Notes under the pieces: generated by a model | Databases searched by the model: none | Told to the model about the DNA's origin: nothing | What the model saw: the letters and a program-made list of their open reading frames with translations, nothing else | Source of the DNA: Promethearchaeota archaeon | GTDB lineage: Archaea > Asgardarchaeota > Lokiarchaeia > Sigynarchaeales > SOKP01 | DNA: 58,501 bases | Assembly (NCBI GenBank): GCA_030605085.1 | Contig: JAUWBH010000013.1 | Location: 1 to 58,501 of the forward strand | Reading direction: 5' to 3' | Translations under genes and position numbers: made by a program | Shown: piece after piece, positions 45,405-53,494 of the stretch | Position numbering within the stretch: position 1 is the first letter of the stretch | Layout: each line of letters opens with the position of its first letter

Positions 45405-45626
45405 TTACTTTATTCGTTTCTGATGTTTAATCCAAAGATAACCCAATTTTATCTCGTCTTCTATCTCAATTTCTCCAGGTTTAATATCAGAAAGATCCAT
45501 TATTAAAGAGTATGGAGATTCATTTTCTCTTTCATTTTCACTTTCTTGGTCTTCGTAGAAATCAACATTCATGTATTTTTCGATAACGTGTTCAATTTTT
45601 TTTTCCAATTTCATTTCATTTCTCAT
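45405..45626 (-). CDS. Small acidic hypothetical protein
   Basis: A 73-residue protein with a run of Glu, Asp, Asn and Ser in the middle ('DQESENERENES'), starting 'MRNEMKLEKKIEHVIEKYMN'. No family is recognised. It is intact from an ATG and its composition is plausible. It has no close neighbours on its strand. Confidence 0.4.
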   Translation of the reverse strand: MRNEMKLEKKIEHVIEKYMNVDFYEDQESENERENESPYSLIMDLSDIKPGEIEIEDEIKLGYLWIKHQKRIK

Positions 45627-45875
45627 TTTTCATTTTAATATATAAACTAAATGATATTTACTCCTAAAACATATTAGATGAACAACATATATAAATGTAT
45701 TGATCTAGTTATTTATAACAAAATGCTCATGAATTAACTTAGATATATCTTGATATATATTTATATCTTTTAAATTATTGGGATAAATATTTAAAATTTT
45801 AATATACACATTAATTTAATTTAAATTTTAAAATATATGAATATTATGGTTAAAATCCAAAATCTTTTATCCTAT

Positions 45876-46109
45876 TTACCAACCAATTTTTTCATCAGCT
45901 ATATGTATTTCCGCCGGGATAGAGAACCTCGAAACATCAAAAATTTCGCTATAATTTAACAGCTTTTCGGTAATCTCTGGCGCGATAATCTCTTTTTCTC
46001 TAACAATATTCACGCTTTTAACCTCCTTGTTTTGATTCTTTATCGTATTTAAGATCTCCGAGCAAAAACAAACAATTAAGACCTCTTTTATTAAGATTTT
46101 ACACACCAA
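45876..46109 (-). CDS. Small hypothetical protein
   Basis: A 77-residue frame. The second half ('REKEIIAPEITEKLLNYSE' and 'FSIPAEIHIADEKIGW') looks protein-like; the first half is less convincing. No family is recognised. It could be a fragment of a larger gene. The 249 bases before it (45627-45875) hold nothing I can identify. Confidence 0.35.
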   Translation of the reverse strand: MVCKILIKEVLIVCFCSEILNTIKNQNKEVKSVNIVREKEIIAPEITEKLLNYSEIFDVSRFSIPAEIHIADEKIGW

Positions 46110-46458
46110 GCGAACAAATCCGTGAAAATTTTAAAAGAAAGAGGTTATAAGGATTTGTCTCGCTTATAGTAATACAACTACTACATCTACACCTAACAAA
46201 TGTAACAATGCGTTTGAAGTAGTAGTTTTTGAGATCATTATTAATAAATTATATCTTCTTAAATTATATAAATTTTTGTATTTTGAAAAGATACGTAAGT
46301 AATTATAGATTAAATTTTAAACAAAAGTCAAAAATTTGATTTCTATTAAGAAAATTAGTAAAGAGAGACTATATTCTATTTTTTTTCACTTGTTAATAAT
46401 TCTTTAAACTTATAATAATTTTAATTAAATATAGTTTAAAAGTTGATAATTGAGAATT
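46110..46458 (+). other. Gap upstream of the first GH4 gene with an inverted repeat
   Basis: No gene is seen. AACTACTAC (46176-46184) and GTAGTAGTT (46219-46227) are exact inverses separated by 34 bases, and could form a hairpin or bind a dimeric regulator. A short open stretch near 46104-46158 reads 'KSVKILKERGYKDLSRL' and may be a gene remnant. The rest is AT-rich and probably includes the GH4 promoter. Confidence 0.35.
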
Positions 46459-47778
46459 ATGGATAAAAAAATTGTATTAGTTGGACCTGGTAGTGCTTCT
46501 TTTGGAATTTCAATGTTTAGCGATTTGTTTCATAGCAAGATTCTAGACGGATCAACTATAATGCTTCACGATATAGATAAAGAGCATTTAGAAATAATTT
46601 TCGAATTATTATCCACTGAAAACGACAGAGTTGGACAAAAGTTTAATCTGGAGCGTACAACGAATAGACCTAAAGCTTTAAAGGACGCTGATTTTATCAT
46701 AAGTTCGATTGAAGTTGGAGATCGTTTTAAATTGTGGATGGACGATTATGAAATTCCTAGAAAACATGGATCTACACAAATACTTGGAGAATGTGGTGGT
46801 CCAGGGGGAAGTATGCACGCATTCCGGATAATTCCTCCTATTACTGAAATTGTTAAAGACGTTGAAAAAATTTGCCCAGATGCTTTCTTTATCAATTTTT
46901 CTAACCCCATGTCGAGAGTTTGCTTGGCAATTAAGAGAGCTGCAAATATTAAATTTATTGGGCTTTGCCATCAAATTGGATTTTTAAATATTAATCTTCC
47001 AAGAATGTTTAATAAAAAATTAAAGGAGTTAAAAATGACGGTTGCTGGTCTTAATCATTTTGGCTTTTTAATGGATTTGGAAGATCTAACTACAGGAAAA
47101 AATTTAATGTCTGAATTTAATTCAAAAGCCATGGATTATTTTAAAGAACGCGAAAATAGATTTGAGTTTTCAACTCTTACATTTGAAGTTTATAAGAGGT
47201 TTGGATACTGGCCTTTTACGGGAGATAATCACTTAGGAGAGTATCTGCAGTTTGGGGAAGAATTTACGAAAACTCAGGATATGATTGATTGGATAAATAG
47301 CACAGACAAATTTGGGAAATATTTTTACGATAGAACTCATAAATATTATAAGAAACTTAAAAGAGGTAAGTATCCAAAAAAAGGGATGTTATTCAGAACG
47401 CGGACAGGAGAACGGGCGATCCCCATAATTGAAGAAATAATAACAGATAAAAACTCATACGAAACGGCAGTCAATGTTCCTAACGATGGGATTATCGAAA
47501 ATTTACCTCAAGATCTAATTGTTGAAGTACCTGTAACCGTAAATAAAGAGGGTGTTCACGGTGTAAAACTTGGTAAAATTCCAAAAAATATCGCTGCTTT
47601 ACTTCGAATTGAAGCTTCAGTTCAAGATATATGCGTTGAAGCAATTCTAAGAAAATCGAGGGAACTTGCCATAACCAGTTTGGCTATTGATCCAAATTTA
47701 GGAAATTTTGAAAAAGCAGAGGTTATTTTTGACGAAATGATGGAAAAGCAAAGGGAGTATCTCTCTTATTTTAAATGA
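46459..47778 (+). CDS. Family 4 glycoside hydrolase (GH4), copy 1
   Basis: A 439-residue GH4 enzyme, starting at ATG 46459 rather than the upstream TTG. The N-terminus binds NAD ('KIVLVGPGSASFGISM'). 'FFINFSNPMSRVCLAIKRA' and 'GLCHQIG' supply the substrate Asn and metal-binding Cys, and 'VAGLNHFGF' the metal-binding His. 'GYWPFTGDNHLGEY' resembles the catalytic Tyr region. GH4 enzymes cleave alpha- or beta-glycosides by an NAD- and metal-dependent elimination; the sugar cannot be named. Its stop overlaps ATGATG, where a short dead copy start ('MMKMTGDILLE') follows. No transporter is adjacent. Confidence 0.9.
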   Translation: MDKKIVLVGPGSASFGISMFSDLFHSKILDGSTIMLHDIDKEHLEIIFELLSTENDRVGQKFNLERTTNRPKALKDADFIISSIEVGDRFKLWMDDYEIPRKHGSTQILGECGGPGGSMHAFRIIPPITEIVKDVEKICPDAFFINFSNPMSRVCLAIKRAANIKFIGLCHQIGFLNINLPRMFNKKLKELKMTVAGLNHFGFLMDLEDLTTGKNLMSEFNSKAMDYFKERENRFEFSTLTFEVYKRFGYWPFTGDNHLGEYLQFGEEFTKTQDMIDWINSTDKFGKYFYDRTHKYYKKLKRGKYPKKGMLFRTRTGERAIPIIEEIITDKNSYETAVNVPNDGIIENLPQDLIVEVPVTVNKEGVHGVKLGKIPKNIAALLRIEASVQDICVEAILRKSRELAITSLAIDPNLGNFEKAEVIFDEMMEKQREYLSYFK

Positions 47779-47853
47779 TGAAAATGACTGGTGATATTCT
47801 TTTAGAATGAAAAAATATTTATACTTAATGGAATATCTTCTAAAATAGAAAAA

Positions 47854-48201
47854 ATGACTAATAAAGAAGATAAAAAAAAAAAGAAATTTGAGATTTGTAC
47901 CACTTCGGAAGATTCTGGATTAAAATTCGTTGAAGAAATAATCAAAAAGAATAGGAAACAATTGAAGGAAAAATACTTAGTAAAAAAAATAGGAATTTTT
48001 GGTTCTTATTCCCGTGGTGAAGAAACGCCAAATAGCGACATAGATGTTTTAGTAGAATTTTCTACCCCGGTGGGCTTAGAATTTTTCGGTTTAAAGTTTT
48101 TTTTAGAAGGTATTTTATCAAGAAAAGTTGATTTAGTAACCGAAAAAGGTATAAGACCTCAGATGAAAAAAAAGATCTTCAATGAAGTGGTTTATGTATG
48201 A
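47854..48201 (+). CDS. MNT-type nucleotidyltransferase (antitoxin)
   Basis: A 115-residue protein with the minimal nucleotidyltransferase signature 'GIFGSYSRGEETPNSDIDVL', which has both metal-binding Asp of Asp-x-Asp. In MntA/HepT systems this enzyme adds AMP to the toxin to neutralise it. The next gene overlaps its stop by 4 bases (48198-48201), the standard coupled arrangement. The N-terminus is Lys-rich ('NKEDKKKKKFEI'). Confidence 0.88.
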   Translation: MTNKEDKKKKKFEICTTSEDSGLKFVEEIIKKNRKQLKEKYLVKKIGIFGSYSRGEETPNSDIDVLVEFSTPVGLEFFGLKFFLEGILSRKVDLVTEKGIRPQMKKKIFNEVVYV

Positions 48202-48566
48202 GTTCGAGATCTATTGAACTTTTTTTAAATGATATAATTGAGGCTATTAACCGGATTGAAGATTATACCGAAAATATGGATTTTCTTGAATTTGAGAAAA
48301 ATAATCTAGTTGTTGATGCTGTAATAAGAAATTTGGAGGTAATTGGTGAGGCTTCTAAATATATACCGGAAGAAATTAGAATAAACCATCCTGAATTGCC
48401 ATGGACAAGTATAGTTGGGCTAAAGAATATCGCTATCCATAAATATTTTAAAATTGATTTGGATATAATTTGGAATGTCTTAAAGAGAGACATCCCTGAA
48501 ACCAAAAAAACAATTACGAAAATTTTAAGAGGGCTAGAATCCCAAAATAATCAAAATAAAGAATAA
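48198..48566 (+). CDS. HepT-like RNase toxin (DUF86)
   Basis: A 122-residue HEPN-fold protein of the DUF86/HepT family: 'VIRNLEVIGEASKYIPEEI' and 'LPWTSIVGLKNIAIHKYF'. The toxin's catalytic motif is Arg-x4-His-x-Tyr; here it reads Lys-Asn-Ile-Ala-Ile-His-Lys-Tyr, with Lys in place of the catalytic Arg. The RNase may therefore be weak or dead. The Tyr that MntA modifies is present. The pair sits between two GH4 genes. Confidence 0.85.
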   Translation: MSSRSIELFLNDIIEAINRIEDYTENMDFLEFEKNNLVVDAVIRNLEVIGEASKYIPEEIRINHPELPWTSIVGLKNIAIHKYFKIDLDIIWNVLKRDIPETKKTITKILRGLESQNNQNKE

Positions 48567-48590
48567 CGATTTTATTATATTTTTTATCTC

Positions 48591-48663
48591 TTATTTTAAA
48601 TGATGAAAATGTCTGTTGATAAGAAAATTGTCTTGATAGGAGCCGCGTCAAGCTCTTTTGGGC
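48591..48663 (+). repeat. Direct repeat at GH4 copy 2 start (partner at 49987-50059)
   Basis: The bases from TTATTTTAAATGATG onward to TCAAGCTCTTTTGG, including the first ~20 codons of GH4 copy 2, recur after that gene's stop at 49987-50059 with about two differences. A shorter form occurs at the end of copy 1 (47766-47785). The repeats mark the unit of tandem duplication. Confidence 0.75.
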
Positions 48664-50000
48664 CACCAACACTAATGGATCTTTATCAAAGCAAGATTTT
48701 GCCAGGTTCAACAATAGTTCTACTTGATATTGATGAGGAAAAGTTAAACATAGTGTATGATATTGTTGTTCATGAAAATAAAATAGCTGGAGAATTGTAT
48801 AATATTGAAAAGACCGCGGATAGAAAAAAAGCTTTGAAGGATGTAGATTTTGCAATATGTTCAATTGAACACGGAGATCGCTTTAAATACCGATGGCAGG
48901 ATAATACAATACCCCATAAGCACGGATCTACTGAAATGATGGCAGAGAATGGCGGTCCAGGGGGTTTTTTTCATTCTGCCCGTCAAATACCTGAAATCGT
49001 AAAGATCGCTAAGGATGTTCTAAAGAAGAATCCACATGCTTTTTTTATAAATTACTCAAATCCAATGTCCCGCATTTGCTTAGCAATCAAAAGGACAGTG
49101 CCAGAACTGAATTTTGTTGGGCTTTGTCACCAGCTTCAAGGACTGTTTTATCCGCATTTACCCTATATTGTGGATGATGCCCTTCAAAAAGAGAATTTAG
49201 CAAAAATTGATTTATCAGAAAAAATCTCAAGACGCAGAGAGGTGTTAAATAATACTAGAATCGTGGTGGGCGGATTAAATCATTTTGCTTTTATCCTTAA
49301 ATTAAATGATTTAAAGACGGGAGCAGATCTAATGCCCTTATTCAATAAACGATGCATGGAGTATTTTAAAGATAAATGGGATCGATTTCATTATGCAGAT
49401 CTAACATTCGAAATTTATAAGCGCTGTCGGTGGTTTCCGTACGTTGGTGACAATCACATTTGTGAATATATTCAAATAGGATCACAACTTACAAAATATC
49501 AAGATTTAAAGGAATGGATCACCAGGATGGAACAGGGGAAAATTGGAGTTAACGAAAGACTTCAAAGATATCACAAAAGACAGAAAAAAGGTAGATATCC
49601 AAAAAAAGGCGTATTTAAAGGTAAATCCGGTGAGAGAGGAATCGCTATAATAGAAGCAATTATCGAAAACAGGAACATGTACGAGCCGGCAGTAAATATA
49701 TCAAACGATGGGATTATTCAAAATCTCCCACAAGATCTTGTAATTGAATGTTCAGGTACTATAGACAAAGATGGTGTTCATGGTATTAAGCTTGGAAACA
49801 TTCCAAAAAATATCGCAACATTATTACGGATTGAAGCTTCCATACAAGATGTTTGTGTCGAAGCGATTTTAAGGGAATCAAAAGATCTTGCGATTGCTTG
49901 TATAGCAATGGATGTCAATTGCGGAAGTTTTGAAATGGCGGAAAATATTTTCAACGAAATGGTTGAAAAGCAAAAGGAGTTTCTCTCTTATTTTAAATGA
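48600..50000 (+). CDS. Family 4 glycoside hydrolase (GH4), copy 2
   Basis: A 466-residue paralogue of copy 1. 'KIVLIGAASSSFGPPTLMDL' binds NAD. 'FFINYSNPMSRICLAIKR' and 'GLCHQLQ' supply Asn, Cys and His, and 'VVGGLNHFAF' the metal-binding His. It has an insert of about 25 residues after 'GLCHQ' not found in copy 1, so the two may differ in substrate. The gene starts with ATGATG after a TTATTTTAAA stretch identical to the end of copy 1. Its stop overlaps ATGATG of a truncated third copy. The catalytic residues look intact. Confidence 0.9.
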   Translation: MMKMSVDKKIVLIGAASSSFGPPTLMDLYQSKILPGSTIVLLDIDEEKLNIVYDIVVHENKIAGELYNIEKTADRKKALKDVDFAICSIEHGDRFKYRWQDNTIPHKHGSTEMMAENGGPGGFFHSARQIPEIVKIAKDVLKKNPHAFFINYSNPMSRICLAIKRTVPELNFVGLCHQLQGLFYPHLPYIVDDALQKENLAKIDLSEKISRRREVLNNTRIVVGGLNHFAFILKLNDLKTGADLMPLFNKRCMEYFKDKWDRFHYADLTFEIYKRCRWFPYVGDNHICEYIQIGSQLTKYQDLKEWITRMEQGKIGVNERLQRYHKRQKKGRYPKKGVFKGKSGERGIAIIEAIIENRNMYEPAVNISNDGIIQNLPQDLVIECSGTIDKDGVHGIKLGNIPKNIATLLRIEASIQDVCVEAILRESKDLAIACIAMDVNCGSFEMAENIFNEMVEKQKEFLSYFK

Positions 50001-50071
50001 TGAAAATGTCTGTTGATAAGAAAATTGTCTTGATAGGAGCAGCATCAAGCTCTTTTGGAGCTTTAATTTAA
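49997..50071 (+). pseudogene. Truncated third GH4 copy
   Basis: Twenty-four codons read 'MMKMSVDKKIVLIGAASSSF' and then 'GALI' before a TAA. They are almost identical to the start of GH4 copy 2. The gene ends there, so this is the stump of a further tandem copy. Its ATG overlaps the stop of copy 2 by 4 bases (ATGA). Confidence 0.8.
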
Positions 50072-50091
50072 TATATTATAATCAAAATCTA

Positions 50092-50304
50092 ATGGAATTC
50101 AATTTAGAAATAATTCCTTTGATAATAATAGCAATTTCATTAGTTTATCTTTCTTCAATGTATTATTTTGATAGAATTATTCGTTTTAAAGGATTCTTAA
50201 ACTCAAATGAAATTTTAAAAAAGGTGCAATCCTCAATTATAAAAAATTTTGAAACCCTTAGATTAACGATACAGACTCTGGAATTTCCTAAAGAAGATTT
50301 GTAG
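50092..50304 (+). CDS. Small membrane-anchored protein
   Basis: A 70-residue protein with one hydrophobic segment ('IIPLIIIAISLVYLSSMYYF') near the N-terminus and a helical, charged C-terminus. No family is recognised. It has an ATG but no clear ribosome site. It is convergent with the large gene at 50312. Confidence 0.4.
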   Translation: MEFNLEIIPLIIIAISLVYLSSMYYFDRIIRFKGFLNSNEILKKVQSSIIKNFETLRLTIQTLEFPKEDL

Positions 50305-50311
50305 TTAATAT

Positions 50312-51949
50312 TTATGTTTTTTTCTCCATAATTAGACGATACGGTCCATCTTTCCGATACCACTGCTCGATTCCAGCTAGTTCCATCTGGGTCTCTTCGG
50401 GAAAAAGAATGTCTTTTAATTCCTGCAAGACCTTCTTTTCGCTCTCGTTGTCGTCGTACATTTTATTGTAATAATAATTTTTCCCTAGAGGTTTAACCTT
50501 AAAGACTGAAATATCCAATCCGTTTTCTATTTCAAATTCTACCAGACAATTTTGCCGGTCGTAATGTTCCTTTAATTTGGAACGAAATAATTCGTAATCT
50601 ATTGTCCTTACCTCGAAATCTCCCATTACTAAATAAATGCGCTTAATTACCTCGTATAACACGTATTTTTTGTAATCAAATTGAACGTTGCTCTCAAGCA
50701 ATTTTTTTAACTGTTTGGCTATCTTCTCTAGTTCTTTAAAATCGTCCAACATTTCCTTCAATGGCTCTTTATTGTAGCGATCTTGTTGCGATTGAGTGGC
50801 TAAAACCCCCACAACCAATCTATACGGATTATCGGACGAGTTTAATTGCTGAATTTTATTTACAATTACAAGTTCGTCAGGGAAAAAGACTCGTCTTAAC
50901 TCGTTTAATGTCCTGAAATATGGATGATCGGTGTAAAACTCACGAGTCATATCGAAATAATAAAGCGCTTCTTTTGGTCTTATTCGATACTCCACAATCC
51001 ACCCCTCAATTACAAATTCTAATTCTACGTCGCAATTCTGGTTGTCGTAATAGTTTTTCAATGTGGATAAAAAAAGGTCGCGCTCTATATATCGTGACTC
51101 GATGATTTTTGCGTGTTTATAAATGTAATACGCAATCTCAAACAAATACCTTATTGCGTAATCTTCAATAATTACTCTATTTAATATCGCCACGACTTTT
51201 CTCTTTAAAATTTCAAATAAAAGAGGAGTTTCCTTATTGATAAATTCTTCAAAGAATTCGGTCTTAGAATGTAAATAAAGAAACTCAAACAAATATTTCA
51301 ACTCGAATATCCTAAACTTAGGGGCGTACTCTGAAAAATGGGCCGCTAAGTATTTCACTCCGTTTTTCTTTAATTTCTCAAAAAAATGTCGAGCACTTCC
51401 TCTAAAATCCTCGTTATCGCTTTTTAACACCTCTAACAACGTCTTTATCGCAGGTGAATCCGGGTCGTCCCCAAGTACTGCTAATTCCTCGTCGTTTAAA
51501 TGCTCTAGATAATCGTTTTCTATTAAATAAATTACGGTGCTCAAATGACCGCTGCTAAACCGTTTCGCTATTTCGTCTTTGAAGGTTCTTATCGCCTTAG
51601 AGTCTCCTAACTCTTGTAGTTTTCTTAACAGAGGGAACGCTAAGTTCGAATGGATTAAGCGGGTATCGTAATCGTTCTCAACCCACGCTTGTATGTTCGA
51701 ACAATGAGCCCAAAACTCTTCTTTCTTGGTAATGCCTAAATCTTCAGGGTGTACATCTTTTTCCAACTTAGTATTGAGAAGATCTTTGGCTTCATCTATC
51801 GAATTTATTTCTTCATGGTTTTCCTCTTCTAGTGGATTTACTAACAAAAGATACTTACATTGCCTAAACATTTCGTTATTTACATAGATATTCACACTAT
51901 CTTCTTCTAATTTTATAACTAAGTACTCGTTTATTACAAATTCTTCCAT
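50312..51949 (-). CDS. Lokiarchaeal-type repeat protein (545 residues)
   Basis: Starts 'MEEFVINEYLVIKLEEDSVN' and includes 'IYVNNEMFRQCKYLLL' and 'HSNLAFPLLRKLQELGD'. I remember this N-terminal block from a large family in Lokiarchaeal genomes, where it precedes leucine-rich or other repeats. Here the middle is helical, HEAT-like. Two long segments (about residues 295-370 and 460-540) resemble each other ('YYDNQNCDVELEFVIE' and 'HYDRQNCLVEFEIENG'), pointing to an internal duplication. The function is unknown; it may be a scaffold or ligand-binding protein. No signal peptide is seen. Confidence 0.7.
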   Translation of the reverse strand: MEEFVINEYLVIKLEEDSVNIYVNNEMFRQCKYLLLVNPLEEENHEEINSIDEAKDLLNTKLEKDVHPEDLGITKKEEFWAHCSNIQAWVENDYDTRLIHSNLAFPLLRKLQELGDSKAIRTFKDEIAKRFSSGHLSTVIYLIENDYLEHLNDEELAVLGDDPDSPAIKTLLEVLKSDNEDFRGSARHFFEKLKKNGVKYLAAHFSEYAPKFRIFELKYLFEFLYLHSKTEFFEEFINKETPLLFEILKRKVVAILNRVIIEDYAIRYLFEIAYYIYKHAKIIESRYIERDLFLSTLKNYYDNQNCDVELEFVIEGWIVEYRIRPKEALYYFDMTREFYTDHPYFRTLNELRRVFFPDELVIVNKIQQLNSSDNPYRLVVGVLATQSQQDRYNKEPLKEMLDDFKELEKIAKQLKKLLESNVQFDYKKYVLYEVIKRIYLVMGDFEVRTIDYELFRSKLKEHYDRQNCLVEFEIENGLDISVFKVKPLGKNYYYNKMYDDNESEKKVLQELKDILFPEETQMELAGIEQWYRKDGPYRLIMEKKT

Positions 51950-52054
51950 ATCTTTTTTAACACCTTGTATTTGTTCTCATATTAGTATGTCTAAACAAAT
52001 GTATTTAAAGAAAAAGCGATGTTTTTGGAATTTTTTAATATATTATGATCTTTT

Positions 52055-52321
52055 TCAAGTCGATGTGCTTGCAGGAGAGGGAGGTCTAAGGTCGCTTAAC
52101 TTTATCCTTTTCTCCTTCTTATTCTTCTTCTTTTTTGTCATAGCTTTTTCCTTCAGTCTTTTTCCCTCTTTTTCGTTCTTTTCTCGCCTTATCATAAGTT
52201 CTCCATAGTCTAATTGGATCTCTCCTAACTCTTCCTCCGACAAAGGCTTAAGAATCCTTCTAAAGTTTCCGTCTTCGATATTAAGACTTTTAATTTCTTT
52301 AATTATGAAGCTTCGGTCGAT
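52055..52321 (-). pseudogene. Fragment of a Lys/Glu-rich protein
   Basis: An open minus-strand frame with no ATG, preceded by a TAG. It reads 'IKEIKSLNIEDGNFRRILKP', then 'LSEEELGEIQLDYGELMI', then a Lys/Glu-rich tail, ending 'SDLRPPSPASTST'. The first part looks like an ordinary folded protein; the tail is low complexity. It is probably the end of a deleted gene. Family unknown. Confidence 0.35.
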
Positions 52322-52383
52322 CTAAAACTGATTCTGAGCTATAAGTATCGTTTTACTCTTAGATCTAGGTGAGTTCAAAGTGA

Positions 52384-52719
52384 CCTCACCTTTTTGCGGA
52401 ATTTGATAGAGATAGTTGGTTAAAAAAGCATACAATAAATCACTTTATTGTTGAAAATTTGATTAAAAATCAACGAATTTCTGGAATTAGTCTTTACGAT
52501 TGTGGATTATCGACTCACACTTACTTGCTTATTATAGAGTCAATAGGGGACCTTAAATCGCTCACAAATCTTAGTCTGATTGGTAATAAGTTAACGACTC
52601 TCCTAGAGTCAATAGGGAACCCAGTGTCAATATCGAACCTTAAATCGCTTACAGAGATTTATCTTTGGGCATATTCTCAAATCCTAAATTTCTTTAATTA
52701 TTCTTGTATTTTTCTTTGA
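52384..52719 (+). pseudogene. Leucine-rich-repeat protein fragment
   Basis: An open frame of about 110 codons. It includes 'ISGISLYDCGLSTHTYLLII', 'ESIGDLKSLTNLSLIGNKL' and 'SISNLKSLTEIYL', clear leucine-rich repeats of the Glu-Ser-Ile-Gly-(Asn/Asp)-Leu-Lys-Ser-Leu type. It ends in unrelated hydrophobic residues. There is no start codon before the internal ATT/ATG region and the repeats are degraded. LRR proteins of this kind are common in Lokiarchaea, often joined to the family of the 50312 gene. Confidence 0.5.
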
Positions 52720-52823
52720 ATATTTCTCTGTTAATAAAATAATGAACATAAGGATCGTTTTACTGCGTTATTATGGTTTAGAATATTTAAACTTATATTT
52801 CTATGAACACATATGCCATTTCT

Positions 52824-53075
52824 TCATAATATATTGATATTCTTAAGATTCTTCATATAAGGATTTATAAAAATGTTTCTGATGGATCTAATTTGTTCTC
52901 TTATTATAGAATCTTTATAAATAAAGAAATCATCGAAGTTTTTTCCATGTCTAAATAGTGTCTCTATCTTCTTTGTTGTTTGATCACCAAGTAAAATATA
53001 AGAACAAAACGGAAATATTCTTTTAATTTTCCTTGCTACTTCATTACGAGCCCTAATTGAATCAACCGTGAAATA
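52824..53075 (-). pseudogene. Unidentified gene fragment
   Basis: Eighty-three open minus-strand codons with no ATG, GTG or TTG at the head and a TAG just before. It reads 'RARNEVARKIKRIFPFCSYI' and 'TTKKIETLFRHGKNFDDFFI', which is protein-like. I do not recognise the family. It is probably a truncated gene. Confidence 0.35.
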
Positions 53076-53131
53076 CTAAGATGTATAAAATATATGGGAA
53101 AAAATAATATTTTATCTAATATTTATCATTA

Positions 53132-53353
53132 TTGAAATTTGAATTCAAGGAAAAACAGAATAATTTTATAAAAATGAATATTGAGAAAGATTCAACCATT
53201 TGTTTGTGTATTGAATTTGAAATTGAAGATTTTAAGGAATATAATAAGTCTACCAAAACAAGGAGAAAGGAAGTTATTACAAATACTTGTATCCATTGTG
53301 GAGCAATCCACAATTGCAAAAGCTTCGAGCCACTAGATTTCCGTATCAGTTAA
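53132..53353 (+). CDS. Small protein with a Cys pair
   Basis: A 73-residue frame from ATG 53132 or internal ATG 53174. It contains 'TNTCIHCGAIHNCKSFE', with a C-x-x-C knuckle and another Cys, possibly half of a zinc ribbon. No family is recognised. It may be a small protein or a remnant. Confidence 0.35.
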   Translation: MKFEFKEKQNNFIKMNIEKDSTICLCIEFEIEDFKEYNKSTKTRRKEVITNTCIHCGAIHNCKSFEPLDFRIS

Positions 53354-53494
53354 TCCTTTCATTGGTTGATAATTAATAAAGTAGGATAATTAAGTCTTAA
53401 TTAATGAAAAACTTTATATAAGAAATTATACTAATTTGTAATATTTACTAACAATATAAAATCCAACTAAAAAAATTTTTGTTGAATTATTAAA

